Assembly (NCBI RefSeq): GCF_030674635.1
Contig: NZ_CP089978.1
Location: forward strand, 1,426,001 to 1,490,000
Source of the DNA: Moraxella sp. ZY210820
GTDB taxonomy: Bacteria > Pseudomonadota > Gammaproteobacteria > Pseudomonadales > Moraxellaceae
Reading direction: 5' to 3'
DNA length: 64,000 nt
The stretch's first letter is position 1; each line of letters starts with the position of its first letter. Under the pieces are notes generated by a model, which was given only the letters and a program-made list of their open reading frames with translations, was not told the DNA's origin and did no database searches. Below are positions 18,724 to 28,803 of this stretch, in pieces. Made by a program: the position numbers and the translations under genes.

Positions 18724-20646
18724 ATGCCGATTATTACTTTGCCGAATGGCGACCAAAAACAGTTTGAACAACCAATTTCCGTGATGGAGCTTGCTCAAAG
18801 TATTGGAGCAGGTTTAGCTAAAAGTACCGTGGCAGGTCGTGTCAATGGTAAACTTGTTGATGCGTGTGATTTAATCACCGAAGATGCTACCGTTCAAATT
18901 ATCACGCCAAAAGACGAAGAAGGTGTAGAAATTATTCGCCATTCTTGTGCACATTTAGTAGGTCATGCCGTAAAACAAATGTTTCCAGAAGCCAAAATGG
19001 TGATTGGTCCTGTAATTGAAGAAGGTTTCTATTACGATATTCATATGCCACGCCCATTTACTTTGGAAGATATGGCAAAAATTGAACAGCGTATGATGGA
19101 ACTCATCGACCAAGACTATGATGTCATCAAAAAAATGACACCACGAGATGAAGTTATTAAAATATTCCAAGAGCGTGGTGAAGAATATAAATTACGTTTA
19201 ATTGATGACATGCCTGATGAAACTGCAATGGGCTTATATTATCATCAAGAATATATTGATATGTGTCGTGGACCTCACGTTCCAAACACTAAATTCTTAA
19301 AATCATTTAAATTAACTAAAATTTCTGGTGCGTACTGGCGTGGTGATGCAAAAAATGAGCAATTACAACGTATTTATGGTACGGCTTGGGCGGATAAAAA
19401 ACAACTTGCTGCCTATATCAAACGTATTGAAGAGGCTGAAAAGCGAGACCATCGTAAAATTGGTAAAGCCTTAGATTTATTCCATATGCAAGAAGAAGCA
19501 CCGGGAATGGTGTTTTGGCACGCTAATGGTTGGACGATGTATCAAGTACTTGAACAATATATGCGTCAAGTACAAAAAGATAATGGCTATCAAGAAGTAA
19601 AAACTCCACAAATCGTGGACAGAGCTTTATGGGAAAAATCTGGACATTGGGCAAATTATTCAGATTATATGTTCACAACTAACTCAGAAAGCCGTGATTA
19701 TGCAGTCAAACCAATGAACTGCCCTTGCCATGTACAAATTTTTAATCAAGGTTTAAAATCGTATCGTGATTTACCAATTCGTTTGGCTGAATTTGGTTCA
19801 TGTCATCGTAATGAGCCATCTGGTTCATTGCATGGTATTATGCGTGTGCGTGGCTTTACGCAAGATGATGCTCATATTTTCTGTACAACAGAGCAAATTG
19901 GTCAAGAAGTAGCTGATTTTATCAAACTAACTTTAGATGTTTATAAAGATTTTGGCTTTGAAGAAGTACAAATGAAACTTTCTACACGCCCTGAAAAACG
20001 TGTAGGTAGTGATGAATTGTGGGATGTAGCAGAAAAATCTCTTGCTGATGCGTTGGATAATGCAGGTTTAGAGTGGGAATTACAACCAGGTGAAGGTGCA
20101 TTCTACGGGCCGAAAATTGAATTTTCATTGAAAGATTGTTTGGGTCGAGTATGGCAATGTGGTACAATCCAATGCGATTTCAATTTGCCAGAACGTTTAG
20201 AAGCATCATTTGTAACTGAAGATAATGGTCGTGCTCAACCAGTCATGTTGCACCGTGCAATTTTGGGTAGCTTTGAACGCTTTATTGGAATTTTAATTGA
20301 GCATTATGCAGGCTTTATGCCACCTTGGTTATCACCAACACAAATTTGTGTAATGAATATTACCGATGCTCAAGCTGATGCGTGTCAAAAAGTGGTAGAG
20401 CAATTTAAAGCTCATGGTTTACGTGCCATCACTGACTTGCGTAATGAAAAAATTGGCTTTAAAATTCGTGAAAGAACTTTAGAACGTATTCCTTATCTTC
20501 TAGTTTTGGGAGACCGAGAAGTAGAAGAAGGTACAGTCAATGTGCGTACTCGCACAGGTAAAAACTTAGGGACTATGTCAGTAGAAGCATTTATTGACTT
20601 AGTGAAATCTGCGATTGCGGAACGTGGTCGCTATATAGTGGAGTAA
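18724..20646 (+). CDS. thrS: Threonyl-tRNA synthetase
   Basis: ThrRS attaches threonine to tRNA-Thr and edits mischarged serine. The 640-aa protein is full length: TGS domain (1-61), editing domain with H73 and H77 of the HxxxH motif and the MCRGPH segment, class II catalytic core with zinc ligands in [10 protein letters not shown] and motif 2 in [23 protein letters not shown], and a C-terminal anticodon-binding domain ([16 protein letters not shown] onward). AAGGA stands at good spacing from the ATG. infC starts 6 bp after the stop, with its Shine-Dalgarno inside the thrS end, so the two are translationally linked. Confidence 0.98.
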   Translation: MPIITLPNGDQKQFEQPISVMELAQSIGAGLAKSTVAGRVNGKLVDACDLITEDATVQIITPKDEEGVEIIRHSCAHLVGHAVKQMFPEAKMVIGPVIEEGFYYDIHMPRPFTLEDMAKIEQRMMELIDQDYDVIKKMTPRDEVIKIFQERGEEYKLRLIDDMPDETAMGLYYHQEYIDMCRGPHVPNTKFLKSFKLTKISGAYWRGDAKNEQLQRIYGTAWADKKQLAAYIKRIEEAEKRDHRKIGKALDLFHMQEEAPGMVFWHANGWTMYQVLEQYMRQVQKDNGYQEVKTPQIVDRALWEKSGHWANYSDYMFTTNSESRDYAVKPMNCPCHVQIFNQGLKSYRDLPIRLAEFGSCHRNEPSGSLHGIMRVRGFTQDDAHIFCTTEQIGQEVADFIKLTLDVYKDFGFEEVQMKLSTRPEKRVGSDELWDVAEKSLADALDNAGLEWELQPGEGAFYGPKIEFSLKDCLGRVWQCGTIQCDFNLPERLEASFVTEDNGRAQPVMLHRAILGSFERFIGILIEHYAGFMPPWLSPTQICVMNITDAQADACQKVVEQFKAHGLRAITDLRNEKIGFKIRERTLERIPYLLVLGDREVEEGTVNVRTRTGKNLGTMSVEAFIDLVKSAIAERGRYIVE

Positions 20647-20651
20647 TAAAC

Positions 20652-21203
20652 ATTAAACCGTCTGATCGTAACCAACAGCAAGGGGCTAAAAGTAATCGTC
20701 CTGCATTAAATGGTGAAATTCGCGCTAAAGAAGTGCTATTGATTGATGAAACTGGTGAGAAAAAAGGGGTTGTCGCAATAGCTGAAGCCCTAAAATTGGC
20801 TGAAGAAGCTGATCTTGATTTAGTTGAGATTGTTAGCAATGCTCAACCACCAGTATGTAAAATCATGGATTATAACAAGCATCTATTTGACTTAAAACAA
20901 AAGCAAAAAGATGCTAAGAAAAAGCAACATCAAGTGCAAATTAAGGAAATTAAATTACGTCCTGGTACTGATGTCGGTGATTATAATGTCAAATTGCGTG
21001 CAATTTTACGTTTCCTAGAAGATGGCGATAAAGTAAAAATTACTTTACGTTTCCGTGGACGTGAAATGGCTCACCAAGACTTAGGTCTTGCTCAATTACA
21101 AAAAATTGAAGCAGATACTGCTGAATTTGCGGTAGTGGAACAAGCACCTAAATTAGAAGGTCGCCAAATGGGTATGTTACTTGGACCTAAAAAGAAAAAG
21201 TAA
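20652..21203 (+). CDS. infC: Translation initiation factor IF-3 (ATT start)
   Basis: IF3 keeps ribosomal subunits apart and checks the start codon. The frame contains no ATG before residue 80 or so, yet homology begins well upstream of the GTG at 20733: the codons from ATT at 20652 read (M)[20 protein letters not shown], then [16 protein letters not shown], matching the IF3 N-terminal domain. GGAG at 20640-20643, inside the end of thrS, is eight bases from the ATT. The full protein is 183 aa, the usual size. The rare AUU start is the known basis of infC autoregulation in enterics. The C-terminal domain with [13 protein letters not shown] is intact. rpmI and rplT, the usual followers, are absent. 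Confidence 0.95.
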   Translation: MKPSDRNQQQGAKSNRPALNGEIRAKEVLLIDETGEKKGVVAIAEALKLAEEADLDLVEIVSNAQPPVCKIMDYNKHLFDLKQKQKDAKKKQHQVQIKEIKLRPGTDVGDYNVKLRAILRFLEDGDKVKITLRFRGREMAHQDLGLAQLQKIEADTAEFAVVEQAPKLEGRQMGMLLGPKKKK

Positions 21204-21230
21204 TATAAGTCAGCACCTATATTTTTATCA

Positions 21231-21271
21231 ATAATACCCCAAAAGTAAATCGTTTATTTTTGGGGTATTAT
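21231..21271. terminator. Long inverted repeat after infC (probable terminator)
   Basis: ATAATACCCCAAAA (21231-21244) pairs perfectly with TTTTGGGGTATTAT (21258-21271), with a further short inner stem. It lies 28 bp after the infC stop. There is no clean T run after it, so efficiency is uncertain, but it separates infC from the next gene. Confidence 0.65.
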
Positions 21272-21400
21272 GTATAATTAGCATTTATAAACTGACTATA
21301 AACAACATTACAACAAAATCTATCACACACTTAGCTTGTATCTCAACCTATGATATTTTAAAATCTATGTGATATTAACCTTTTGATGATATGCAAATAT

Positions 21401-22318
21401 ATGAAAATGAACTTAAAAACACTCAGTATTATTGGCTTAACTGTAGGTTTAACCGCATGTTTAACCACACCTGAAAAAACCAAAACAAACACACCCGTTG
21501 TACAAGCACCACAAGCTACGGTTTTTGAAGAACCTGTGATTTCTGCACCATTTTATGCACTAAACCCATTTCAATATGACCAACCGCCTGTATTCGAACT
21601 TGCTTTACAACAAGCTAAAAATAGTCCTGTACAAGCCTATCAAATTACGCAAGCTGATGGTTCAGTAGTTCTCTATGATAAAAATAAGCTCATTATTCCT
21701 TTAACTCAACAAACACAACGTGCAACACGTTTTGCTGTTTTACCTGATGAAGGCGAATTAGATGTTACCGAAATTGATGATTTTATAAATTTACTTGAAG
21801 GTAAAGCACGTCATTATCCAGCTCAATTCCATAGCAAAAATGAACGCTACGGCTATTCACAAAAATTGAAAAAAATTATTACTGAATTAGACCAATATGC
21901 TGTATTACCTGATGCATCTTTTGATATATTATTAAGAGCATTTAAAGCTAATGTAATGGCACGCAATCTTGATTTGGGTCAAATTTATACAACTAAATCA
22001 TTAAGTTATGCACAGCGTCTAGCTAAAATGAATGCAAATGATGGTGAGTTTAATCTTTGGTTTGGTTTTTCTTTAGCTGAAGGCGGTGCTCAACGTGAAG
22101 CTTTACCTTATTTAGATAAAGCGATGAAAGCTAATGTACAAGAAGCCTATTTAGCTACTGTAAATGCTTATTTAGGTATGGAACATAAGAAAAATGCAAT
22201 CAATACTTTAAAGCAATATAAACTTAAATATCCAACTGAAGCCAATGTTGCTGACCGCTTAATTCAAGAAATTGAAGCAGGTCAGCGTTGGAACGTTTGG
22301 CAAGTTAATAAGAAATAA
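21401..22318 (+). CDS. Lipoprotein with TPR-like C-terminus
   Basis: A protein of about 305 aa, not recognised at family level. A lipoprotein signal peptide is clear: a short basic start, a hydrophobic stretch and the lipobox LTAC, with the acylated cysteine about 20 residues in. A low-complexity linker rich in T, P and A follows. The C-terminal 110 residues look like paired helices of the TPR type (LAKMNANDGEFNLWFGFSLA, GAQREALPYLDKAMKA, ATVNAYLGMEHKKNAINTLK). It probably sits at the inner face of the outer membrane. The start is uncertain: ATGs at 21383, 21401 and 21407 all precede the signal peptide and none has a good Shine-Dalgarno. Confidence 0.75.
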   Translation: MKMNLKTLSIIGLTVGLTACLTTPEKTKTNTPVVQAPQATVFEEPVISAPFYALNPFQYDQPPVFELALQQAKNSPVQAYQITQADGSVVLYDKNKLIIPLTQQTQRATRFAVLPDEGELDVTEIDDFINLLEGKARHYPAQFHSKNERYGYSQKLKKIITELDQYAVLPDASFDILLRAFKANVMARNLDLGQIYTTKSLSYAQRLAKMNANDGEFNLWFGFSLAEGGAQREALPYLDKAMKANVQEAYLATVNAYLGMEHKKNAINTLKQYKLKYPTEANVADRLIQEIEAGQRWNVWQVNKK

Positions 22319-22322
22319 TGGT

Positions 22323-22360
22323 AAATTACAGGCTATCTGATTTTAGATAGCCTGTAATTT
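22323..22360. terminator. Bidirectional terminator
   Basis: AAATTACAGGCTATCT pairs perfectly with AGATAGCCTGTAATTT over a six-base loop, between the convergent lipoprotein gene and trhO. The A/T flanks give a short U tail on both strands. Confidence 0.85.
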
Positions 22361-22377
22361 CAAATCATAGATATTTT

Positions 22378-23286
22378 TTACACTGTACTGCGTTGGTTTT
22401 GACGCATACGGAATCTATCTTTTTGCTCCTCAGTCGTTTTGTCAATACAATGCACACAAGATACACCGACTTCATAGCTATCTAACTGAGTATCTTCTGG
22501 TAATAAAGCCCAACCACAAGCATAACAGCGTGTCGTTTGTCCTTGCTTTAAACCATGTGTTACAGCATTACGTTCATCGAAAACAAAACATTCACCTTGC
22601 CATAAACTCTGCTCTTCAGGAATCTCTTCCAAATATTTTAAAATACCACCTTTTAAATGGTACACTTCCTTAAATCCTTCTTGCAATAACAATGATGTTG
22701 ATTTTTCACAGCGAATGCCACCTGTACAGAACATGGCAATTTTCTTATCTTTATATTGTGCTAATTCACGTTCAACATAATCTGGAAATTCACGGAAAGT
22801 TTCAGTTTGTGGGTCAATCGCCCCTTTAAAAGTACCAATTTTATATTCATAGTCATTGCGTGTATCAATCACAATTACATCATCTTGGCTTAATAACTCA
22901 TTCCATTGTTGTGGATTAAGATAATGCCCTACTAAATCTCGTGGCTTAACATCCACGCCTAAAGTAACAATTTCTTTTTTAAGTTTAATCTTCATTTTAC
23001 CAAAAGGCTTTTCTTGGCTAGTTGATTCTTTATATTCTAAATCATGAAAACCTTCGTCGTATAAAAATTGTTTAATACAGTCAATTGCATGACGATCACC
23101 TGCAACCGTGCCATTAATACCTTCATCAGCCACAATGAGCGTACCACATAAATTTATGCTATTCACTAACTCTAATAAACGTTGTTTTAAATCAGCAGGA
23201 TTATCTACTTGTTTAAATTGATATAAAGCTGCTAAAATCCAAACAGATGGCATAGCATCAACAGGTGCAAGCTGTTTTGTTGTCAT
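22378..23286 (-). CDS. trhO: tRNA uridine 5-oxyacetic acid (5-hydroxylation) protein TrhO
   Basis: A 302-aa rhodanese-domain protein of the TrhO (YceA) family, which hydroxylates wobble uridine 34 in tRNAs using oxygen, on the way to cmo5U or mcmo5U. The N-terminal acylphosphatase-like domain (about 15-110) precedes the rhodanese domain (about 125-225), whose cysteine loop is FCTGGIRCEKST. The C-terminus carries two CxxC pairs (CYACG and CVHC), probably a metal site. It is monocistronic, convergent with the lipoprotein gene and downstream of ftsH. Confidence 0.93.
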   Translation of the reverse strand: MTTKQLAPVDAMPSVWILAALYQFKQVDNPADLKQRLLELVNSINLCGTLIVADEGINGTVAGDRHAIDCIKQFLYDEGFHDLEYKESTSQEKPFGKMKIKLKKEIVTLGVDVKPRDLVGHYLNPQQWNELLSQDDVIVIDTRNDYEYKIGTFKGAIDPQTETFREFPDYVERELAQYKDKKIAMFCTGGIRCEKSTSLLLQEGFKEVYHLKGGILKYLEEIPEEQSLWQGECFVFDERNAVTHGLKQGQTTRCYACGWALLPEDTQLDSYEVGVSCVHCIDKTTEEQKDRFRMRQNQRSTV

Positions 23287-23351
23287 CGTATATACTCTCT
23301 ACATAAAATAAATTAAAATGTTATTTTAATATGTTTTTCAGTATTTGTCAT

Positions 23352-23380
23352 AAAAAACCGATTACTTTTCAGTAATCGGC
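23352..23380 (-). terminator. Rho-independent terminator of ftsH
   Basis: On the minus strand CCGATTACT, GAAA, AGTAATCGG forms a 9-bp stem with a tetraloop and is followed by six T residues, 27 bp after the ftsH stop. Confidence 0.92.
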
Positions 23381-23406
23381 TTATTTACATCAACACACTT
23401 ACATCT

Positions 23407-25296
23407 TTAAGTTGCAGGTAATGGTGGTGGAGAATTTGGATCTTGAGCTGTAAGATCTAAATGCTCTGCCACTGGATTTTCTGGTACATACACTTTTGGT
23501 GGTTGTGGTGGACGGCGATTCATAATATCAACTACTTGCTCACGGTCAATCGTTTCCCATTCCATCAAAGCTTTTACCATTTCATGTGCAATGTCTTGGT
23601 TATTTTCTAAAATGTCCCATGCAACTTTATACTGCGTATCTAAAATACGGCGGATTTCTGCATCAACCTTTTGTTGAGTTGCTTCAGAAATTGGACGACC
23701 TAAACTACCATACGGATTATCATCATCTTCATAGACCATTACGCCCATTGAATCAGACATACCATATTTTGTAACCATCGCACGTGCCATTTTCGTTGCA
23801 CGTTCAAAATCGTTTGATGCACCTGTTGATTGTTGATTGATAAAGATTTCTTCAGCAATACGACCACCAAATAAAATGGAAATATCATTCAACATTTTGG
23901 TTTTATACATACTGACATTATCTTGTTCTGGCAACTGCCATGTTACACCTAATGCCCAACCACGAGGCATAATTGTTACTTTATGTACAGGGTCAGTACC
24001 TTCAAGCAATTCTGCAACAATGGCATGACCTGCTTCATGATAAGCTGTTGCACGGCGTTCTTCCTCACGTAATACCATTGATTTACGTTCAGGACCCATA
24101 TAAATTTTATCTTTTGCATCTTCAAAATCATGCATATCAACCGTATTTTTATTACGGCGAGCAGCAAATAATGCAGCTTCATTAACAAGATTTGCTAATT
24201 GAGCACCACTAAATCCCGGTGTACCACGAGCTAATACTTGCACATCAACACCAGTAATCGATGGTAATTTTTTCAAATGTACATTTAAAATTTGCTCACG
24301 ACCACGAATATCTGGCAAACCTACCATAACTTGACGGTCAAAACGTCCCGGACGAAGTAAAGCTTTATCTAATACATCAGCACGGTTAGTCGCTGCAATT
24401 ACAATAATACCCTCACTCCCTTCAAAACCATCCATCTCAACGAGCATTTGGTTTAAAGTTTGTTCACGTTCATCATTTCCACCACCAGTACCAGAACCAC
24501 GCTGACGACCAACAGCATCAATCTCATCGATAAATAGGATACATGGTGCATGGCGTTTTGCTTGTTCAAACATATCACGCACACGAGATGCCCCTACACC
24601 CACGAACATTTCAACGAAATCAGAACCTGAAATACTAAAGAATGGTACTTTTGCTTCACCTGCGATTGCTTTAGCTAATAAAGTTTTCCCCGTTCCCGGT
24701 GGACCAACCATCAAAACACCTTTAGGAATACTTGCTCCTAAACGCTTAAATTTTGCTGGATCTTTTAAGAAATCAACAACTTCAACCACTTCATGTTTTG
24801 CTTCATCACAACCTGCAACATCGGCAAAAGTAACTTTAATTTGGTCTTCGGTGAGCATTTTTGCTTTGGATTTGCCAAAGCTCATTGGTCCACCTTTACC
24901 ACCAGCACCACCACCCATATTACGCATAAAGAACATGAATAATGCGATGATAAGCAAAATTGGGAAACTTGCAACCAAAAGTTGCATAAAAATGCCTTGA
25001 CGCTCTGGTGCAGCACCTTCAACTACGACATTTTTACTGATTAAGTTTGGCATCAAAGTCGTATCTTGTACCGCAGGACGGATACTTTCAAACGATGAGC
25101 CATTATTTTTTTCGCCAGTAATCAATTCGCCATCAATAGTAACTTTCTTGATTTCACCAGCATTAACAGCTGCCACAAATTCAGAATAATTCATGGTTTG
25201 TGGCTGTTTGTTGTTACCAACAGAACTAAAAATCAGTACAAGAATACCAATAATGACTAAATAAATAATGGCACTCTTGAATAGACTATTATTCAA
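23407..25296 (-). CDS. ftsH: ATP-dependent zinc metalloprotease FtsH (TTG start)
   Basis: FtsH degrades misassembled membrane proteins and some short-lived regulators. The 629-aa protein has two N-terminal membrane segments (about 7-26 and 104-125) around a periplasmic domain, an AAA module (Walker A GPPGTGKT at 198-205, Walker [13 protein letters not shown], second region of homology [20 protein letters not shown]), and the zinc site HEAGH at 420-424. The first membrane segment starts immediately after the TTG at 25296, and the next ATG, 34 codons on, would remove it. TTG is therefore very likely the true start, with AGGAAATAGAG upstream. rlmE lies upstream in the same direction, as in many bacteria, but has its own hairpin. 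Confidence 0.97.
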   Translation of the reverse strand: MNNSLFKSAIIYLVIIGILVLIFSSVGNNKQPQTMNYSEFVAAVNAGEIKKVTIDGELITGEKNNGSSFESIRPAVQDTTLMPNLISKNVVVEGAAPERQGIFMQLLVASFPILLIIALFMFFMRNMGGGAGGKGGPMSFGKSKAKMLTEDQIKVTFADVAGCDEAKHEVVEVVDFLKDPAKFKRLGASIPKGVLMVGPPGTGKTLLAKAIAGEAKVPFFSISGSDFVEMFVGVGASRVRDMFEQAKRHAPCILFIDEIDAVGRQRGSGTGGGNDEREQTLNQMLVEMDGFEGSEGIIVIAATNRADVLDKALLRPGRFDRQVMVGLPDIRGREQILNVHLKKLPSITGVDVQVLARGTPGFSGAQLANLVNEAALFAARRNKNTVDMHDFEDAKDKIYMGPERKSMVLREEERRATAYHEAGHAIVAELLEGTDPVHKVTIMPRGWALGVTWQLPEQDNVSMYKTKMLNDISILFGGRIAEEIFINQQSTGASNDFERATKMARAMVTKYGMSDSMGVMVYEDDDNPYGSLGRPISEATQQKVDAEIRRILDTQYKVAWDILENNQDIAHEMVKALMEWETIDREQVVDIMNRRPPQPPKVYVPENPVAEHLDLTAQDPNSPPPLPAT

Positions 25297-25430
25297 AACT
25301 CTATTTCCTGTGTTGATGTAAGGAAGATATACATTACATATATCGTATTAAAACTATCTCCCTAATATGGGGGATAATGATGTAAATTTAAAGTAGTATT
25401 TGTGTAATTTTTTACACATTTTACTCAAAT

Positions 25431-25452
25431 AAATAGATATTTTTATCTATTT
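25431..25452 (-). terminator. Terminator overlapping the rlmE stop
   Basis: On the minus strand AAATAGAT pairs with ATCTATTT over a six-base loop and is followed by ATTT. The stem begins at the last lysine codon and contains the TAG stop of rlmE. Confidence 0.55.
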
Positions 25453-26097
25453 GAATGCTTTATTTCGCCCTTGCCCAATCAAAAATACTTCTTTTGAACG
25501 TGCTCGAGAAGCTGCAGGTTTTGCCGTTTTCAGTACATCAAAACTATCTAAAACTTGTTTGCGAAATTCATCAAAACCATCGCCCTGAAATACCTTTACT
25601 ACAAATTGTCCATTTTTATGCAGGACTTTTTGTGCAAAATCTAAAGCTAATTCACATAAATAAATTTGTCGTGGCTGATCAACCGCACGGTTACCTGATG
25701 TATTTGGTGCCATATCAGAAATGACCACATCGACTTGGCGACCATCTAAAATATTTAATAATTCATCAAATACAGCTTGTTCACGGAAATCGCCTTGTAA
25801 AAAAGTAACATCAGGCAGAGCATCCATAGCTAAGATGTCTGACGCAATCACTAAACCTTTATCGCCAACCAATTTACCTGCAATTTGCGACCAACTTCCC
25901 GGTGCTGCCCCTAAATCAACCACCGTCATATTCGGTTTAATAATTTTATATTTTTCTTGAATTTCTAATAGCTTATATGCAGCTCTAGCACGATAGCCAT
26001 CTTTATGAGCTTGCTTAACAAAAGGATCATCTAAATGCTCTCGCATCCAAGCACGACTACTTTTGGATAGTTTTTGATTGGTTATGCGTGTCGCCAT
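25447..26097 (-). CDS. rlmE: 23S rRNA 2'-O-methyltransferase RlmE
   Basis: RlmE (FtsJ/RrmJ) methylates the ribose of U2552 in the A loop of 23S rRNA at a late assembly step. The 216-aa protein has the family's N-terminal KSSRAWMREHLDDPFVKQA, the SAM-binding VVDLGAAPGSWSQ, the acidic VVISDMAPNTSG, and VKVFQGDGF and SRARSKEVF, which carry the K-D-K-E tetrad. The ATG at 26097 has GAG seven bases upstream. It lies upstream of ftsH, a common arrangement. Confidence 0.95.
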   Translation of the reverse strand: MATRITNQKLSKSSRAWMREHLDDPFVKQAHKDGYRARAAYKLLEIQEKYKIIKPNMTVVDLGAAPGSWSQIAGKLVGDKGLVIASDILAMDALPDVTFLQGDFREQAVFDELLNILDGRQVDVVISDMAPNTSGNRAVDQPRQIYLCELALDFAQKVLHKNGQFVVKVFQGDGFDEFRKQVLDSFDVLKTAKPAASRARSKEVFLIGQGRNKAFK

Positions 26098-26247
26098 ATT
26101 TAACTCAATTTCAATTACATTGATATAAAAACACTATTATTCTACCTGATTTTATCGGTTTTGTATATTGAATATACCTAATTATTGATAAAAATCAAAT
26201 GGTTTATTTGTTTAATAAAATATATTATTTCGATAAAACTCAATATT

Positions 26248-26838
26248 TCAACGTTTAAACCGATATAATGTTGATGGAGTCCACAATTCATCTATGCCTT
26301 CATCCCATTTTTGTGCAGGTAAAAGATACCGTAAATATTGAAAATCATGAGCTAAACCAATACGATACAGTCGATATGGTACATTGGCTAAGGTTCTATC
26401 ATAAAATCCACCGCCCATACCTAAACGCATACCCACACGGTCACAAGCTAATAAAGGCATAAAAACCACATCTAATTTTTTAATCGAATGCCCACGACTC
26501 ACTTTTGCCTCTAACATTTTTAAACGATGTCTCACAAAACGCTGATGACGATATTGATGACGTGAAATCGGTACCCAAACCAAACGTTGATTCATCTCAC
26601 ATACTTGTGGCAAATACACACTTTTTTGTTGTGAAAAACAATATTCAATCAATTTTCGAGTAAAAATCTCACCAAAATCATGTAAATATAATCCTATATG
26701 TTGAGCTGATTTTAGCTTCTTATGATGATAACTATAAGTTAATATCGCTTGCTCTGCTTGCCTTTGTTGAAAAATAGTTAAAGCTCGGCGTTGTTGGCGT
26801 ATGCTTTTACGCAACTGTTTAAGCTCATCCTTGTTCAT
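26248..26838 (-). CDS. 5-formyltetrahydrofolate cyclo-ligase
   Basis: A 196-aa enzyme that converts 5-formyl-THF to 5,10-methenyl-THF with ATP, returning a storage folate to the one-carbon pool. The basic N-terminal LRKSIRQQRRAL segment and the phosphate/folate loop DRVGMRLGMGGGFYDRTLA are diagnostic. It overlaps the end of sbcD by 14 bp and is translated with it. In enterics the gene (ygfA) often follows zapA or 6S RNA; neither was seen here. The following 150 bp are AT-rich with no clear terminator. Confidence 0.92.
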   Translation of the reverse strand: MNKDELKQLRKSIRQQRRALTIFQQRQAEQAILTYSYHHKKLKSAQHIGLYLHDFGEIFTRKLIEYCFSQQKSVYLPQVCEMNQRLVWVPISRHQYRHQRFVRHRLKMLEAKVSRGHSIKKLDVVFMPLLACDRVGMRLGMGGGFYDRTLANVPYRLYRIGLAHDFQYLRYLLPAQKWDEGIDELWTPSTLYRFKR

Positions 26839-28084
26839 TGTCTTGCTCTAATGCTAAACCTTCTAAATATTGAAAATCACGCATAACTTGTTCATCAAAA
26901 TGTGATAAATCTTGATAATTTTTTTGCCAAATCATTTGAAATAATTGTAATGGCGTTGGGGGTTCAATGTTGATTTTCTGTTCTGCTTGTAGTGATGATG
27001 TTACTTGAGATTTTATTTTTCGTGCCAGTCGTACCAAGCGATAACGATTTTTAGGTAAGGCTTGCTCAATTTTTTGACGTAAATCAGGCGGTGCAATATC
27101 CTGACTTTCATATTCGATATTTAAAAAATGGCGTAAATCTACATCATCAATTTCGCCCTGCTCAAGCTGTGCAATTTGCTCAAATAAATGTTCAATATCG
27201 CCAGTTAAAGTATATAATTCTACCTGTTTTTGAATTGGTAATACTGTTAAATTCATGTTTTTGCTTTCATCAAATTCAACAAACATTACCTGATGATGAT
27301 AGTTCATTTCACTAAAAGAGAGTGGAATTGGTGAACCACTATAACGGATATAATCATATTGCACTTTTTGTGCTTTATGCAGATGCCCTAAAGCAACATA
27401 ATCTACTTGCTCAATAAAATGCTGTATTGATAATGCTTCTTGATAACCAATAATAATGGGACGTTCCGAATCAGGTGATTCTACTCCACCTTGTAGATGT
27501 GCATGAGTCATCATAATAATCACTTGATGTTGTTCACAACGTCTTTGAACTTCTTGCAACAAAATTTGATAAAGCTTTTCACTTGCAATCATTGGGTCGC
27601 TATCAGTCAATTTATGCCCTGTAATTTCAGCACTTCTTAAAAATGGCAATGCCACACACCATGCAATAATCGCTTGATATTCATCATAAATTGGAATGAT
27701 TAAATGTTCAAAATCTAACTGCTCATCATCATTTTGATTTAACCATTGAATAACACCAACCGCTTTGGCATGATATTTATCTAATAATGGATTAACCTGC
27801 TCAATACGATAACCAGAATCATGATTGCCTGCAATCATTAAAATTTGCATATGTTTTGCACGTTGATGGGCATCATACAGAAATTGATACAATTGTTTTT
27901 GTGCTTGTGATGGTGGATTAATCACATCAAAAATATCACCTGCAATTAATAAAGCATGCGGTTGATAATGCTCAATATAATCTAATAATTGTTGTAAAAA
28001 ATATGTATGTTCTTTATAACGACTATGTTGATGAAATAATTGTCCTAAATGCCAATCAGCAGTATGAATAAAACGTACACTCAT
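26825..28084 (-). CDS. sbcD: Exonuclease SbcCD subunit D
   Basis: A 419-aa Mre11-type nuclease subunit. The calcineurin-like metal site is complete: TADWHLGQ near residue 10, LIAGDIFDV, AGNHDSGYR, MMTHAHLQG and YVALGHLHKAQ. With SbcC it cuts hairpins and protein-blocked DNA ends, opposing palindromes and helping double-strand break repair. sbcC commonly follows sbcD in other bacteria, but here the next gene is the folate cyclo-ligase, overlapping by 14 bp. AGGA precedes the ATG. ruvC lies 24 bp upstream in the same direction, giving a small repair cluster. Confidence 0.94.
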   Translation of the reverse strand: MSVRFIHTADWHLGQLFHQHSRYKEHTYFLQQLLDYIEHYQPHALLIAGDIFDVINPPSQAQKQLYQFLYDAHQRAKHMQILMIAGNHDSGYRIEQVNPLLDKYHAKAVGVIQWLNQNDDEQLDFEHLIIPIYDEYQAIIAWCVALPFLRSAEITGHKLTDSDPMIASEKLYQILLQEVQRRCEQHQVIIMMTHAHLQGGVESPDSERPIIIGYQEALSIQHFIEQVDYVALGHLHKAQKVQYDYIRYSGSPIPLSFSEMNYHHQVMFVEFDESKNMNLTVLPIQKQVELYTLTGDIEHLFEQIAQLEQGEIDDVDLRHFLNIEYESQDIAPPDLRQKIEQALPKNRYRLVRLARKIKSQVTSSLQAEQKINIEPPTPLQLFQMIWQKNYQDLSHFDEQVMRDFQYLEGLALEQDNEQG

Positions 28085-28108
28085 ATAAGTATCCTAATAA
28101 TGTGATAA

Positions 28109-28651
28109 TTAACGTCTGCGATTATAACGCCCACGTCCACGAGCCATACCTGATAATTCATTTAACACCTGTAACCGTGTTAAACTTCCTGTCGCATGAG
28201 CATGGCAAATCGCTGTAGCTAAAGCATCGGCAGCATCAACTTGTGGACAAATTTCAAGATTTAAAATTTTCATGACCATCATTTGTACTTGTTGTTTATC
28301 AGCCGCACCATATCCGACAACCGATTGCTTAATTTGACGTGCAGTATATTCAGCTACAGGTAAATCAGCATTAACCAAAGCAGAAATAGCTGCTCCACGA
28401 GCTTGCCCCAATTTTAAAGCTGAATCGGGGTTTTGTGCCATAAACACTTGCTCTATTGCCGATTGTGTTGGCTGATAAAATTTAACTACTCGCTCAATAC
28501 CTGCATAAATACGTTTTAAACGCTCTGGCATATCTTGCGTTTCAGTGCGAATCGTACCTGCATCAATAAAACGTAATGTTTGTCCATTCTTTTCAATCAA
28601 TCCATAGCCTGTTAAACGTGAACCAGGGTCGATACCAATAATAATTGACAT
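28109..28651 (-). CDS. ruvC: Holliday junction resolvase RuvC
   Basis: RuvC cuts Holliday junctions after branch migration by RuvAB. All four catalytic acids are found: D8 ([13 protein letters not shown]), E67 (AIEQVF), D139 and D142 ([15 protein letters not shown]), matching E. coli D7, E66, D138 and D141. The 180-aa length is normal, with a basic C-terminus ([10 protein letters not shown]). ruvA and ruvB, often adjacent, are not here; sbcD follows instead. It is divergent from fxsA. Confidence 0.96.
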   Translation of the reverse strand: MSIIIGIDPGSRLTGYGLIEKNGQTLRFIDAGTIRTETQDMPERLKRIYAGIERVVKFYQPTQSAIEQVFMAQNPDSALKLGQARGAAISALVNADLPVAEYTARQIKQSVVGYGAADKQQVQMMVMKILNLEICPQVDAADALATAICHAHATGSLTRLQVLNELSGMARGRGRYNRRR

Positions 28652-28803
28652 TTTGCTACATCTATCACTTAAAAAATTACTTTAAAAACTAAAAAATGCC
28701 CTTATTATTGCATAACAGACATTAAAAACTTAGCACATATTACCTTAAATATTGTACACTAAGTTTAATCATAAGATTAACCCCATTTAATAGGAATTTT
28801 TTT

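Noticed and set aside
25401..25418. TGTGTAA, four T, TTACACA dyad between rlmE and ftsH as an operator
   Set aside because: It is a perfect 7-bp inverted repeat, but it lies within transcript-end sequence near the rlmE terminator and has no second copy or clear promoter next to it.
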